DNA of 48,931 nucleotides, taken from Eubacteriaceae bacterium (GTDB taxonomy: Bacteria > Bacillota > Clostridia > Eubacteriales > Anaerofustaceae). Of this stretch, positions 26,916 through 35,753 are shown one piece after another. The stretch is taken from the NCBI GenBank assembly GCA_009782515.1, contig WRIY01000015.1, positions 1-48,931 on the forward strand, in the 5' to 3' direction. Both the position numbers and the translations under genes were made by a program. The notes under the pieces were generated by a model, which made no database searches, was not told where the DNA came from, and saw only the letters and a list, made by a program, of their open reading frames with translations. The stretch's first letter is position 1; each line of letters begins with the position of its first letter.

Positions 26916-27186
26916 TTAAGATTTATGGATAGAGCAGATTTTTTTCGTATCCTCAGGATCAAGCAGCACTTTGAGAATTCTCAAACTGTTTAAGTTCAGC
27001 CAGCATAGATTTAGCGCCCTTCTTCCTTTGCCTTCCCGCTGATCCGCATAGCCGGCAGTGTTCACCTTCACCCTGGCCTGGGCTGTTTGGCGCTGCATGC
27101 CGATCAACTTCTTCGCTTTTAGCAATTGAAACCCGGCATCCTTTTCCAGCGCAATAAGCTTGTTTAGCCGCTCAAGGCTAACGCCA
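26916..27186 (-). pseudogene. Possible internal fragment of an IS4-like transposase
   Basis: A minus-strand frame contains ARVKVNTAGYADQREGKGRR, similar to VRAKMNTAAYAEPTGRQRKK in the intact transposase at 28583-29977. The preceding part (LERLNKLIALEKDAGFQLLK) is not obviously from it. No start codon context is seen. Either a scrap of a third related element, fused to something else, or a chance resemblance. Confidence 0.35.
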
Positions 27187-27366
27187 GATTTTCACGCTAT
27201 TCCCTGCAAATTGAAATATCTGTGCATAGCCTTAGAAGAGCCAACGATTGAACAAAAATTGTATAAGCAAATGCTTATTTTTATGCGAAATGATAAAATA
27301 GCTTTATGCGGCCAGCAATGCAGCTGGCTGCAGCGACAAGAATAAAGCAGAACCAGCGAGGGGTGC
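27187..27366. other. Region upstream of the aldo/keto reductase gene
   Basis: AT-rich DNA with GATAAAAT near 27291-27298 as a possible -10, but no matching -35. The ribosome site is GAGGGG just before ATG 27367. Confidence 0.3.
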
Positions 27367-28536
27367 ATGAATTACAGAAAAGATCCCAAAAACGGAAATG
27401 AGCTTTCGATTCTCGGCTTTGGAGGCATGAGGCTGCCAAGCTCAGGGCTGGGCATTGACCAACAAAAAACGAACGCCCTTATTTCAAAAGCTATAAGCCT
27501 CGGCATTAATTATATTGACACAGCATACATTTATTCAGGCAGCGAAGCTGCCATAGGGGTTGCTTTAAAAGAGTGCAATGGCAGGGACAAGGTATATTTG
27601 GCAACAAAGCTGCCCCACCGCATGTGCAGAGACAAAGCCAGCTTTGGCTCATACTTTGAAAAATCCCTCACAAGGCTTCAAACAGGCTATATTGACTATT
27701 ACTTAATCCACAATCTACAGGATCTAAAGTCATGGGAAAGGCTTGTTGGCCTTGGCATTCTGGACTGGATTAGCGAAAAGAAGAAAAACGGCCAAATTTC
27801 AAATATTGGCTTTTCATTTCATGGGCGCTATGAAGCCTTTATAGAGATCATAGACAGCTATAGCTGGGACTTTTGCCAGATACAATACAACTATATGAAT
27901 GAAAATTACCAGGCAGGCAAAGCGGGCCTTCAGGCAGCTTCCTCAAAAGGCATGGCAGTTATGGTAATGGAGCCGCTTTTGGGCGGCAAGCTCGCTAACA
28001 GCCTGCCGAAGCAGGCACAGAAGGCATTTAGCTCATACAGTATTAGCATGAGCCCTGCAGAGTGGGCGTTTCGCTGGATATGGGACCAGGCAGAAGCTAC
28101 AGTAACCCTCTCAGGCATGAACAGCCTGGCGCAGCTGGAGGAAAACACAAAAGCTGCATCAAAAGCCCATGCCGGCATGCTTACTGAAAAAGAGCGCTCG
28201 ATATACAAAGAAGCCGTTGAGGCGGTAAGCGAATCATACAAAGTGCCTTGCACAGGCTGCGGCTACTGCATGCCATGCCCCAATGGCGTTAACATACCAG
28301 ACTGCTTCTCATCGCTGAACACCTCATACAGCATAGGCTATATTGCAGGGCTGGCAGGCTACGTAACCGCTTTTAAGACGAACAATCCGCGCAACTGCAA
28401 AAAATGCGGTTTGTGCGAAAAAAGCTGCCCGCAGGCCATCCCTATCCAAGAAAGCCTAAAGCTTGTTGCCAGGCGAATGGAGCCGGCGCCGATAAGGCTG
28501 GCAATGAAAGCGGCAGGGTGGCTTAGGCTTACTTAG
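27367..28536 (+). CDS. Aldo/keto reductase with C-terminal 4Fe-4S domain
   Basis: A 389-residue oxidoreductase. The N-terminal 270 residues form an AKR barrel with the catalytic tetrad recognisable: Asp and Tyr in YIDTAYIYSGSE, Lys in LATKLPH, His in YYLIHNLQ. The C-terminal 100 residues carry two ferredoxin-like clusters of cysteines, CTGCGYCMPCPNGVNIP and CKKCGLCEKSCPQAIPI. This is the common clostridial 'AKR with 4Fe-4S' architecture; substrates are unknown. It ends directly before the inverted repeat of the IS4-type element, so its own terminator may have been displaced. Confidence 0.9.
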   Translation: MNYRKDPKNGNELSILGFGGMRLPSSGLGIDQQKTNALISKAISLGINYIDTAYIYSGSEAAIGVALKECNGRDKVYLATKLPHRMCRDKASFGSYFEKSLTRLQTGYIDYYLIHNLQDLKSWERLVGLGILDWISEKKKNGQISNIGFSFHGRYEAFIEIIDSYSWDFCQIQYNYMNENYQAGKAGLQAASSKGMAVMVMEPLLGGKLANSLPKQAQKAFSSYSISMSPAEWAFRWIWDQAEATVTLSGMNSLAQLEENTKAASKAHAGMLTEKERSIYKEAVEAVSESYKVPCTGCGYCMPCPNGVNIPDCFSSLNTSYSIGYIAGLAGYVTAFKTNNPRNCKKCGLCEKSCPQAIPIQESLKLVARRMEPAPIRLAMKAAGWLRLT

Positions 28537-28555
28537 CTTTCTTTATAAACTTAAC

Positions 28556-30144
28556 AGTTAAAAGTTCTCCAAGCTCTAATTGTTAAGCAGCCATCTTTTT
28601 CAAGCTCTTGCACTGCCTGCATTTTATATACCGCATTATTGGCAAATGGCTGAAGCCCTCAATGTCTGCAAGAATCCGCCTCTGCATATATTCTGCAATA
28701 GCGCCTTCTGATGGCCTCTTCCTGCTTGGCGTGCGCATCCAGCGAAGCTCATCGCTAGCCCAGTCCAGCCTTAATGATATTATCTGCTGCACGCCAAGCG
28801 CTATTGCTGAGATCTGTGCAAAAGCATTTGTTGCCTTAATCGCGCTTTTTATTGCCTGCCTCGCTTTCGGATCAGTGGTTTCCCCAATGCTTTTGTCTGT
28901 CTCCTTGTTCTTGCCATGCCTTTCAAGCTTGGGCATTTGCTTTGCCCAAAAGTGGCTGCTAAACGCAAAAGATGTTTGCTTGAGCGCCTTGAAGCCTTGC
29001 TCGATTTTGAAGCGGAGCCCGTACAGCTCGATGATCTCTTCGGCATCCATGCCAAGATCGGTGCATGCCAGAATCATCGGGCTGCCGCTTTCGGGCTTTA
29101 GCAGCACAAAGCGCAGCTTGGCCCACAGCCCATTGCCCCAAAGCAGATCTATGCTGTAATAATTAGCCCTTTGAAGCTTCCCATATACATATACAGTTGT
29201 CGCTGCAAACTCGCTGGCCTTTGTTTCGAACAGCTCTGCAAGCTTGGCTTTGCTGCCTTTTTTTCTTTGGCGGCCTGTTGGCTCGGCGTATGCGGCAGTG
29301 TTCATTTTTGCCCTCACAACAACATCGAGCCACTGTGCATGGCAGGCAGCCTCCCTTAGGCCCGCGACGCTCAAAAATGCCCTGTCAGCCACAAGGGCGC
29401 ACTTTTGGCCTATGGCCATCGCGCAAGCTGCTGCATCCCTGTAAGCGAGAACAGCGCTGCTTAGCGCTGTTTCGCCAGCCTCATCGCCTCCCCAGGCCGC
29501 CATGCCTTTTTGGCCCGAGCGAAGCCGAATCGAAACGATTGGGCAGCATTGGGCAAAGCCATCCCCAATTAAAAGGCCAACTGCCCCGAACATTTGGCCA
29601 ATGCCGATCTGTGCGCTTTTGCCGCCTGTCTTCAGGGCAATCTTTTGCGCCCCAGGCATCTTGCGCCCTTCCTTGGCGGCCTTAACACCGTCTGCGATAA
29701 GAACGGGCATGCCGTGCGCTTTGTATGCAAAGCGCCCAAGCATGCCTGCCCACTGCTGCGAGATCTTGCCTGCCTCCCATGAATGGGCATGAAAAAAGTG
29801 CATTAGGCACCCATACAGGGCAGGCTCTAGCATTAGGGCCCTGGCAATGCTTGTCGCGCCAAGGCTGTCGTGCCTGCACATAATCCCCACAGCACAAATG
29901 CAAAACCATTCGAACGCAGCTTTGCGGCTGAAGCAATTTCTAAATCCTAAGAGTATGCTGTTTGCTATGTCCCACATAAATGATCATCTGTCGCTTTATG
30001 CTTGCTAGTGCTATACTGTTTGTATATAGCTTTTGCGCATATTTGCTTCCTTTGTTATTTATTTCAATTTAAGGTTAGCCCATATTGCAGCCAAAAGCTA
30101 TCATTATTTAGCTTAGATAGCAGATTTTTGTAGAACTTTGAACT
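28556..30144 (-). mobile_element. IS4-superfamily insertion sequence, about 1.6 kb
   Basis: The element holds one intact transposase between imperfect terminal inverted repeats: AGTTAAAAGTTCTCCAAG at 28556-28573 and, on the minus strand, AGTTCAAAGTTCTACAAA starting at 30144 (15 of 18 matching). No clear target duplication is seen. The right end falls inside the AAA-ATPase-like gene, whose remaining 3' part is not found on the other side. Insertion was therefore accompanied or followed by a deletion. Confidence 0.65.
28583..29977 (-). CDS. IS4-type DDE transposase
   Basis: A complete 464-residue transposase. The catalytic triad is Asp96 (PVLIADGVKAAKEG), Asp198 (KCALVADRAFLS) and Glu326 within the Y-2-R-3-E-6-K signature (Tyr319, Arg322, Glu326, Lys333 in LYGLRFKIEQGFKALK), which defines the IS4 group. 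The long interval between Asp198 and Glu326 fits a beta-strand insertion as in Tn5-like enzymes. Relatives of this protein survive as fragments at 17159-17617 and perhaps 26916-27186. Apparently intact and possibly still active. Confidence 0.85.
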   Translation of the reverse strand: MWDIANSILLGFRNCFSRKAAFEWFCICAVGIMCRHDSLGATSIARALMLEPALYGCLMHFFHAHSWEAGKISQQWAGMLGRFAYKAHGMPVLIADGVKAAKEGRKMPGAQKIALKTGGKSAQIGIGQMFGAVGLLIGDGFAQCCPIVSIRLRSGQKGMAAWGGDEAGETALSSAVLAYRDAAACAMAIGQKCALVADRAFLSVAGLREAACHAQWLDVVVRAKMNTAAYAEPTGRQRKKGSKAKLAELFETKASEFAATTVYVYGKLQRANYYSIDLLWGNGLWAKLRFVLLKPESGSPMILACTDLGMDAEEIIELYGLRFKIEQGFKALKQTSFAFSSHFWAKQMPKLERHGKNKETDKSIGETTDPKARQAIKSAIKATNAFAQISAIALGVQQIISLRLDWASDELRWMRTPSRKRPSEGAIAEYMQRRILADIEGFSHLPIMRYIKCRQCKSLKKMAA

Positions 30145-30673
30145 CTTCAGCTATAAGCACAATTGCTTTTTTGCCATACCGGCGATGCAAAGCCTTAGAC
30201 ATAAGCCGAATACTGATTTTAACATCTGTTTCGTCTGCCTGCTTTGCAGACATTCTATCAAGGGCTGCATTTTCGTCATTGTCAAGCTCAATGCAGCCTT
30301 TGCCAATTCCAAGCCTTTTTGCCTCATCGCTAATTATTAGTGCGAGCTCATCAAGTGCTTTAGGAAAATTGCTTCCGGCTATGTCCTTGAAAGAGAAAAA
30401 AATAACAGGGTGCTGTGCCTGGTGGGCTTCACACAACTCCTTTTGATTCGCTATATCAAGCCCTTCAAACAGTTCTTTTGGAAAACCAATCTCAAGAAAG
30501 CTCTTAAGCATGCTCATGTTCAGGCTCTTCCCAAACCGCCTGGAGCGCAGAATGAGCTTTGACTCGCTCATGTTGCCCAAAACCTCAGCGATAAACATAG
30601 ACTTATCTACAAAATAGTAGCCATTTATAACAGTTGGAAAGTCATCAGTGCTAATCGGCAAATTTTTTTTCAT
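30113..30673 (-). pseudogene. AAA-ATPase-like protein, truncated by the IS element
   Basis: A paralogue of the 13440-15146 gene. It begins MKKNLPISTDDFPTVING, has RSRRFGKSLNMSM (Walker A-like) and runs to KAIVLIAEE. There the IS inverted repeat starts (about 30144) and supplies the last codons (FKVLQKSAI). The Walker B Asp is already altered (LIAEE for LIDEY), and the nuclease domain is gone. Start ATG 30673. Confidence 0.85.
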
Positions 30674-30854
30674 GCGACGCCTTCAAGATTAATATAGCCG
30701 AACCAATCTGCGTATCGAAACTTTTGTACGCTTTATTTCTAAACAGATGCTATTGCGTACTGCAATTAATTAACTTGGCACTTTCGCCTATTCTTGGTAA
30801 AATTAGTTATAATTCTACATTACTTTGATAGTTTTATAGATAGGATGAAACCAA

Positions 30855-33398
30855 TTGGAAAAAAAGCAACAGGCAACTACAGCGCAAGCTTATAGATACA
30901 GCGATTTAAGCCATATAAGCCCAATGCCAGACTATATACATGGAATATACAAGCCAGCCGGCAAATTTACTCAGGAAAGCGCATCAAGGCTTGAAGGCAG
31001 CATACTTAAGCAATGCATAAATTTATTATCAAAAACAACGAATCCAAAAGTGTTCTTTGAGCGCTCTGAAGCAGCGTATGCATGCATGGCTACGCTGCTT
31101 ATAGCAAAATCATTAAGATTTGAGACGATAGTTGACGCAGAGACAATCGATGGATGGATTGCAGGCATTGATGAGCGCCAAATATCATTTCTAAACAGAT
31201 CATTCTCAGCTTCCAAGGCAAAAGAGGCTGATCTTAAGACAGCAAAAGCTAAAGCTAACGTTTGGGATAAGTATTTCGAATCATTGCTTGAGTACGAATA
31301 TTTGCTCTCAGACAAGGCTACAGCCCACCTTAGATCGCTAAAGAAAAAAGCATTGCCAGCCAATGCAATTATAGCGCCTCAGAACTCTTCCGGTATGAAA
31401 GCGGCACCTAATGAACCACCAGCAACAAAAAGCGAACATGGCCTATATGCCAATGCTGCCCAAATGCTTGAGAGCAATCCAAGCTTATGCGTTGGCGACA
31501 TTATATTGCTATGGTGGATCGAAGGAAAACCGGTTTCCGCTGCCCATCCACAGTATTTCGAGCAAACTTACAGCATAAATTCTATTCAACGCCTGGATTT
31601 CCTTGTTTCGAATTGGCTGGTTGGCGAGTCTACATATGCAGGCGCTGTGCCCTACAACAAAACCGAAGCATTAAGGGCAACCCTAAAAACGAAAGACATG
31701 AGCGCTACAGGCAATAAGGCTGAATTAGTTGAGCGAATATTACTAAATTTTAGTGAAAGCGAGCTGGCCCAAACACCAATTCAGACTGTTTACAGCCTGA
31801 TGGGAGAAGGCAAAGATTTGCTTGCCAAGTACAAAAACATCATTTGGGGCCACCAAAATGACGATTATGAAAGAGTTCGCGCATTCTCTTTTGCGAACCA
31901 AATTGATATTGATCCGCTGCAATATGCTATCAATGCCTATAGCAGCGGCATAGACAAACGAAGCCTTTTTGCCAGCGCATACTGGCTTATGAAAGCTGAA
32001 CGCTATGAAGATGCGCTAAAAAAAGCTGTTATGCTTTTTGCTTTGGAAGTGTCAGGCACTCTCGAGGGGCCAGGCCATTACTCAGCTTCTGCCGGCAGCA
32101 TGCCAGACTCTGTTTTCAGCATAAAAGAGTGCTTGGCAAATCTTTCAGGCAATTCTGCTGATCCTAATGAGATTATTAAGCAAGCATGGACCGAAAGCCG
32201 AGTATTGCCAGGTTCATCTGCTATCGAGAACTACACTGATTTTAACAGCCTCATTTGGCTGGCTGTTGAAGATAGCACAGAAAGCTTCGATTCCCTAATG
32301 CTAAAATTACAAAGCCTGCCAGGCAAGCAGCAGCGCTCAAACCCGATAAATAATAAGGCTGCTTTTAACAGCCCAATCAAGAAAGCAGCAAGCTGGGTTA
32401 GCGCCAAATGGAAATCAAGCACAGCAAAACAGCGCATAGCTGCATCAGCTGCAGCTGCAATTCTCTTCTTCTCTGCGCTGCCAAAATCCGATAAGGCATC
32501 AAAAACAGAAGATACAGCAACACAAGCGCATATCCCTGAAAAAGCTATTGTCCATACTGAGCTTGAGCCAATGCCTGCTTCGCTTGCGAGCTTGGTCGAT
32601 TTAAGCGATTGGGAGCGAAAGTCTTCGGGCATCTATTCGGTTATGCTTCCAAAATCATCGAACCTTAGAGAAGACAAAACCAATGAAACAGAAGCATTGT
32701 GGAACGTGCCAATGTTTGGCATCAATTCATTTGCGGTGCGCATCTATGAAAATAGCAAAGCTATCGATTACCTTGAATTTTGCATTGATGAATACGGCGC
32801 TGAGTATCTTGAAAATGAGAATGGCTACGCAATTGTAAGCTATAAAGACAAAGACGGCCTTAATTGGATAAATGCATTTACTGACAAGCAAGGCGGAGTT
32901 CTAGCTGTATTCTTCGCATTTGAAACGGGAGACAGCGCTATTGCCCAAGCGGCTGTCAGAGAAGCCATAACGTCAACAGCAATAAACAGCACAGACATAT
33001 CACGCGCATTTCGCGCAAAAGAAGCAAGGCTTGAGCAAGAGGAAAAGGCTCAAGCGCAGCAAGAAAGAGAGCGCCAAGCAGTGCAGGCTGCCGAGCAGGA
33101 AGAAAGGGAGCGGCTTGCTGCTCAGGCTGCTGAACAGGAAGAAAGGCAGCAGCTTGCTGCTGCTCAGGCGCAATTGAATTCTGAGGCATCAGCGTCAAGC
33201 AGTCAGGCTACTAGAAGCCAGCCCGCTCCACAGCAGCCCGATACATCAGCACAGAGCTCATATACTGTATATATTACCAACACCGGAGCTAAATACCACT
33301 CTGGAGGCTGCCGTTATCTCAGCAACAGCAAGATCGGCATATTGCGCAATGATGCAATATCACAAGGCTACGAGCCATGCAGCGTGTGCAGCCCATAA
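30855..33398 (+). CDS. Large orphan protein: SAP motif, one TM segment, C-terminal zinc-type motif
   Basis: An 847-residue protein not recognised as a whole. In order: an N-terminal helical region without known relatives (1-200); a SAP-like motif (about 266-297, NKTEALRATLKTKD then GNKAELVERIL), normally a DNA-binding helix pair; a region with helical repeats (about 320-500); a TM segment (about 527-542); and a folded extracytoplasmic-type region (about 560-715). A Gln/Glu/Ala coiled coil (about 722-775) with repeated AEQEERERLAA units follows, and the last 40 residues hold H815-x3-C819 ... C842-x2-C845, as in Ada-like or nuclease-associated zinc modules. The start is TTG 30855 with weak AGGATG upstream. 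It is monocistronic, before the trp promoter. Confidence 0.75.
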   Translation: MEKKQQATTAQAYRYSDLSHISPMPDYIHGIYKPAGKFTQESASRLEGSILKQCINLLSKTTNPKVFFERSEAAYACMATLLIAKSLRFETIVDAETIDGWIAGIDERQISFLNRSFSASKAKEADLKTAKAKANVWDKYFESLLEYEYLLSDKATAHLRSLKKKALPANAIIAPQNSSGMKAAPNEPPATKSEHGLYANAAQMLESNPSLCVGDIILLWWIEGKPVSAAHPQYFEQTYSINSIQRLDFLVSNWLVGESTYAGAVPYNKTEALRATLKTKDMSATGNKAELVERILLNFSESELAQTPIQTVYSLMGEGKDLLAKYKNIIWGHQNDDYERVRAFSFANQIDIDPLQYAINAYSSGIDKRSLFASAYWLMKAERYEDALKKAVMLFALEVSGTLEGPGHYSASAGSMPDSVFSIKECLANLSGNSADPNEIIKQAWTESRVLPGSSAIENYTDFNSLIWLAVEDSTESFDSLMLKLQSLPGKQQRSNPINNKAAFNSPIKKAASWVSAKWKSSTAKQRIAASAAAAILFFSALPKSDKASKTEDTATQAHIPEKAIVHTELEPMPASLASLVDLSDWERKSSGIYSVMLPKSSNLREDKTNETEALWNVPMFGINSFAVRIYENSKAIDYLEFCIDEYGAEYLENENGYAIVSYKDKDGLNWINAFTDKQGGVLAVFFAFETGDSAIAQAAVREAITSTAINSTDISRAFRAKEARLEQEEKAQAQQERERQAVQAAEQEERERLAAQAAEQEERQQLAAAQAQLNSEASASSSQATRSQPAPQQPDTSAQSSYTVYITNTGAKYHSGGCRYLSNSKIGILRNDAISQGYEPCSVCSP

Positions 33399-33417
33399 AG
33401 CGCAAGCGCAATTGTTA

Positions 33418-33446
33418 TTGACAATGCATGCATTTCATAATATAAT
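33418..33446 (+). promoter_or_regulatory. Consensus sigma-A promoter of the trp operon
   Basis: TTGACA (33418-33423), 17 nt, TATAAT (33441-33446): a perfect consensus match. It lies about 30 nt before the T-box leader and starts about 20 nt after the stop of the preceding gene. Confidence 0.9.
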
Positions 33447-33474
33447 GACAAAAATTGAATGATTCCAAACCGTT

Positions 33475-33717
33475 GACGCGGAGATAACGGCAAGTGTGCA
33501 GTCAAAGAGAGCAAGGGTAGCTGAGAGCCTTGCACAACGCAGCTCGTCAAATGGACCGCTGAGGGCGCAGCCAAAGGAATATCACATTTATTCTGAGTAT
33601 TCTGCGACGTGACGCCTACGTGAGTGGCGAGGGATATGTTGGTATCCTGCAGGTATTAGCACAAGGTGGCATAGCGGATTTTACCCGTCCTTGACAGCAG
33701 TCAAGGGCGGTTTTTTT
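33475..33717 (+). promoter_or_regulatory. T-box riboswitch sensing uncharged tRNA-Trp
   Basis: The leader has the T-box layout. A stem I enclosed by GCGG/CCGC holds a specifier loop with AATGGA, codon UGG at 33552-33554 followed by A, which is tryptophan. The apical part (AGAGAGCAAGGGTAGCTGAG, then AGCCTTGC) shows the conserved AG/GNUG-type motifs. A T-box sequence GGTGGCATAGCGG (33665-33677) can base-pair with the uncharged tRNA acceptor end. It is followed by the competing terminator. When tRNA-Trp is uncharged, the antiterminator forms and the operon is read. Confidence 0.9.
33685..33717 (+). terminator. T-box-controlled terminator before trpE
   Basis: CCGTCCTTGAC (33685-33695) pairs with GTCAAGGGCGG (33700-33710) around AGCA, with one G-T wobble, followed by seven T residues. 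Its 5' arm overlaps the sequence that the T-box antiterminator would use. Confidence 0.9.
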
Positions 33718-33756
33718 ATCTCATATAATTAGCAAACCTGCAAGAAAGGCGAAATT

Positions 33757-35199
33757 ATGATCAAACCTACACTGGAGGAAGCAAAAAAACACTCTCAGGG
33801 ATGTACAGTAGTGCCCATCGCACTCGAAATACTCGCTGACCAAAAAACGCCAATCGAAATACTTCGAAATATTAGAAGCCAAAGCAACGAGTGGTTTCTG
33901 CTTGAAAGCGTCAATGGAAGCGATTCATGGGGGCGCTATACATTCCTTGGGTACAAGCCGCTCCTTTCAATATATGGCGATAGCGATGGCATACACAAAA
34001 GAAATGGAATAAACGAGAGCATTGTTGGTTCGGATGCGCTAATTGCGGTAAGAGAGGTTTTGTCAATGTACAAAAGCCCTCGATTCCCTTACCTGCCTCC
34101 TTTCACAGGCGGTTTTGTTGGCTACTTTGCATACGGCTTTGCTTCCAGGCTGGCCAGCTGGGAATTGCCGGCAGCGCAAGAAAGCTGCGAGTGCGATTTT
34201 CGCCTTCTCCTTTTTGATAAAGTAATTGCGTTTGACCATTTTAAGCAAAAGATATTCATTATAACAAACATTCCGACTGAGAATATTGATATTAGCTATG
34301 TAAAAGGCGTAACAGAGCTAAAAGACATTGAAAAAATGATACTCTCTCCGGCAAACAGCCAGGAAGATCCTTCGATATGCGGAAACATAAAAAAGCAGCC
34401 TACATATGAAGGATTTGCAGAAAAGGCGCTAAAAGCTAAAAAGGAAATGGAAAACAGCGGAATTTTGAGCGCGTCTCTGTCAAGCTGCACCGCGCTTGAT
34501 TTCCATGGGTCATTGCTCAACACATACAGGCTGCTTAGAACAATTAATCCTTCCCCATATATGGCATACATGAAGCTAGGCGGCATGGAAATAGCGTGCT
34601 CATCGCCACAAACGCTTGTATCTGTGAGAAATGGGAAAGCATCATGCAGCGCTATCGCAGGCAGCTTCCCAAGCGATAGCGCACAGCAGCTAAAAATAAA
34701 TGAGAATGAGCTTTTAAAGCATGATCTCTTTGTAGACATTGCATTAAGCGACATAGGCAAGATTAGCAGCTTCGGAACAGTAGAGATAAGCAGCTACCGT
34801 GAGGAAAACATTTCTGCTTATGCAAGCTGCCTGTCCTCAATGATCGCAGGCGAGCTTAAGGAAGGCTTTGACGCGCTGGACGCTATAGCAGCTGTATTGC
34901 CAGCGGCGCCTTACTCAGGCGTGCCGAGGCTTGAGGCATCAAGGCTAATGTGCGAGATTGAAGAAAGCAGCAGAAGCCTTTTAGGCGGCTGCCTTGGCTA
35001 TATTGATTTTACAGGCAATATGGATATGTGCATTAGCACGAGAATTGCATCGCTGCGCGAGGATACCGTCTATGTGCAAGCTGCTTGCGCTTTTACAGCT
35101 GAGAGCGATTTATCGGGAGCATGGGCTGAGCTTAATGCTGAGAGCAAGGCTTTGCTTGAAGCATTGGCGCAAAGCGAGGAGGACTTATGGTTGTTATAG
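33757..35199 (+). CDS. trpE: Anthranilate synthase component I homologue, active site lost
   Basis: A full-length (480 residues) TrpE by size, position and framework. The tryptophan-inhibition motif LLES (48-51), NPSPYMAYMK (264-273) and GYIDFTGNMD (414-423) are kept. Active TrpE makes anthranilate from chorismate and ammonia. Nearly every catalytic motif is altered here. GDIFQ..LSxRF is GILSASLSSCTAL; SSPE is SSPQ (282-285); AGTRPRG is AGSFPSD; the EKExxEH..LVDLGRND block is shortened by about 7 residues to LLKHDLFVDIALSD; SHVMHI is SAYASC (353-358); PAGTxSGAPK is PAAPYSGVPR; and QAGAGIVADS is QAACAFTAES. It is therefore probably inactive in chorismate chemistry, though the frame is intact. 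ATG start after AAAGG; overlaps trpG by 13 nt. Confidence 0.85.
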   Translation: MIKPTLEEAKKHSQGCTVVPIALEILADQKTPIEILRNIRSQSNEWFLLESVNGSDSWGRYTFLGYKPLLSIYGDSDGIHKRNGINESIVGSDALIAVREVLSMYKSPRFPYLPPFTGGFVGYFAYGFASRLASWELPAAQESCECDFRLLLFDKVIAFDHFKQKIFIITNIPTENIDISYVKGVTELKDIEKMILSPANSQEDPSICGNIKKQPTYEGFAEKALKAKKEMENSGILSASLSSCTALDFHGSLLNTYRLLRTINPSPYMAYMKLGGMEIACSSPQTLVSVRNGKASCSAIAGSFPSDSAQQLKINENELLKHDLFVDIALSDIGKISSFGTVEISSYREENISAYASCLSSMIAGELKEGFDALDAIAAVLPAAPYSGVPRLEASRLMCEIEESSRSLLGGCLGYIDFTGNMDMCISTRIASLREDTVYVQAACAFTAESDLSGAWAELNAESKALLEALAQSEEDLWLL

Positions 35200-35753
35200 T
35201 AGATAATTCAAGCTGCTTTGCTTACAGCTTATACCAGTTAGTTGGGGAGGCTGAAGCCAATGTTGCTGTTGTAGGCGCTAATGAGGCAATAGGCTGCATA
35301 GACAGGCTTGAGCCTACGCATATATTCATTCCGCACAGCTCTGTAGAGCCAAGCATTGTAAGCGCTGAAATAGCCAAGCGCTACGAATCAAAAGCGAAAA
35401 TACTCGGCATAGGCCTTGGCTGCCTTGCTGTGTGCCATGCATACGGCGCAAGCATTATAAGCGCCAAAGGCCCAACAAGCCAGCGGGCTGAAATTCACAT
35501 TGCCAATGCAAGCCCAATCTTTAAGGGCCTTGCTCCGCTTATACAAGCTGGATTTTACCATACAAAGGAAATAGACAGGATTGCATTGCCAGAAGCTTTT
35601 CATGTTATTGCAGAAACAGCTTCAGGCAGCCTGATGGGCCTAAAGCACAAAGACTATCCAACCTTTGGCTTGATGTTTCAGCCAGAATCGATTTTAACGC
35701 CTAATGGGCGGCAAATTATCAGAAATTTTCTGGCGCTGGGAGATGAAAAATGA
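35187..35753 (+). CDS. trpG: Anthranilate synthase component II (glutamine amidotransferase) homologue, triad lost
   Basis: A 188-residue class I glutamine amidotransferase homologue in the trpG position. Such proteins release ammonia from glutamine for TrpE, using a Cys-His-Glu triad. Here the nucleophile elbow GVCLGHQ reads GIGLGCL (74-80), so Cys is Gly76. QFHPES reads MFQPES, so the His is Gln165 and only Glu167 remains. The oxyanion motif SPGPG is IPHSS, and DNYDSFTYN is DNSSCFAYS. Surrounding framework (YGASI, ILTPNGRQIIRNFL) is well kept. A GGAGG lies inside the end of trpE. Cannot be a glutaminase by the known mechanism. Confidence 0.85.
   Translation: MVVIVDNSSCFAYSLYQLVGEAEANVAVVGANEAIGCIDRLEPTHIFIPHSSVEPSIVSAEIAKRYESKAKILGIGLGCLAVCHAYGASIISAKGPTSQRAEIHIANASPIFKGLAPLIQAGFYHTKEIDRIALPEAFHVIAETASGSLMGLKHKDYPTFGLMFQPESILTPNGRQIIRNFLALGDEK

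Noticed and set aside
29197..29685. 162-codon plus-strand frame opposite the IS4-type transposase
   Set aside because: Antisense shadow of the transposase gene; arginine/proline-rich with no start context.
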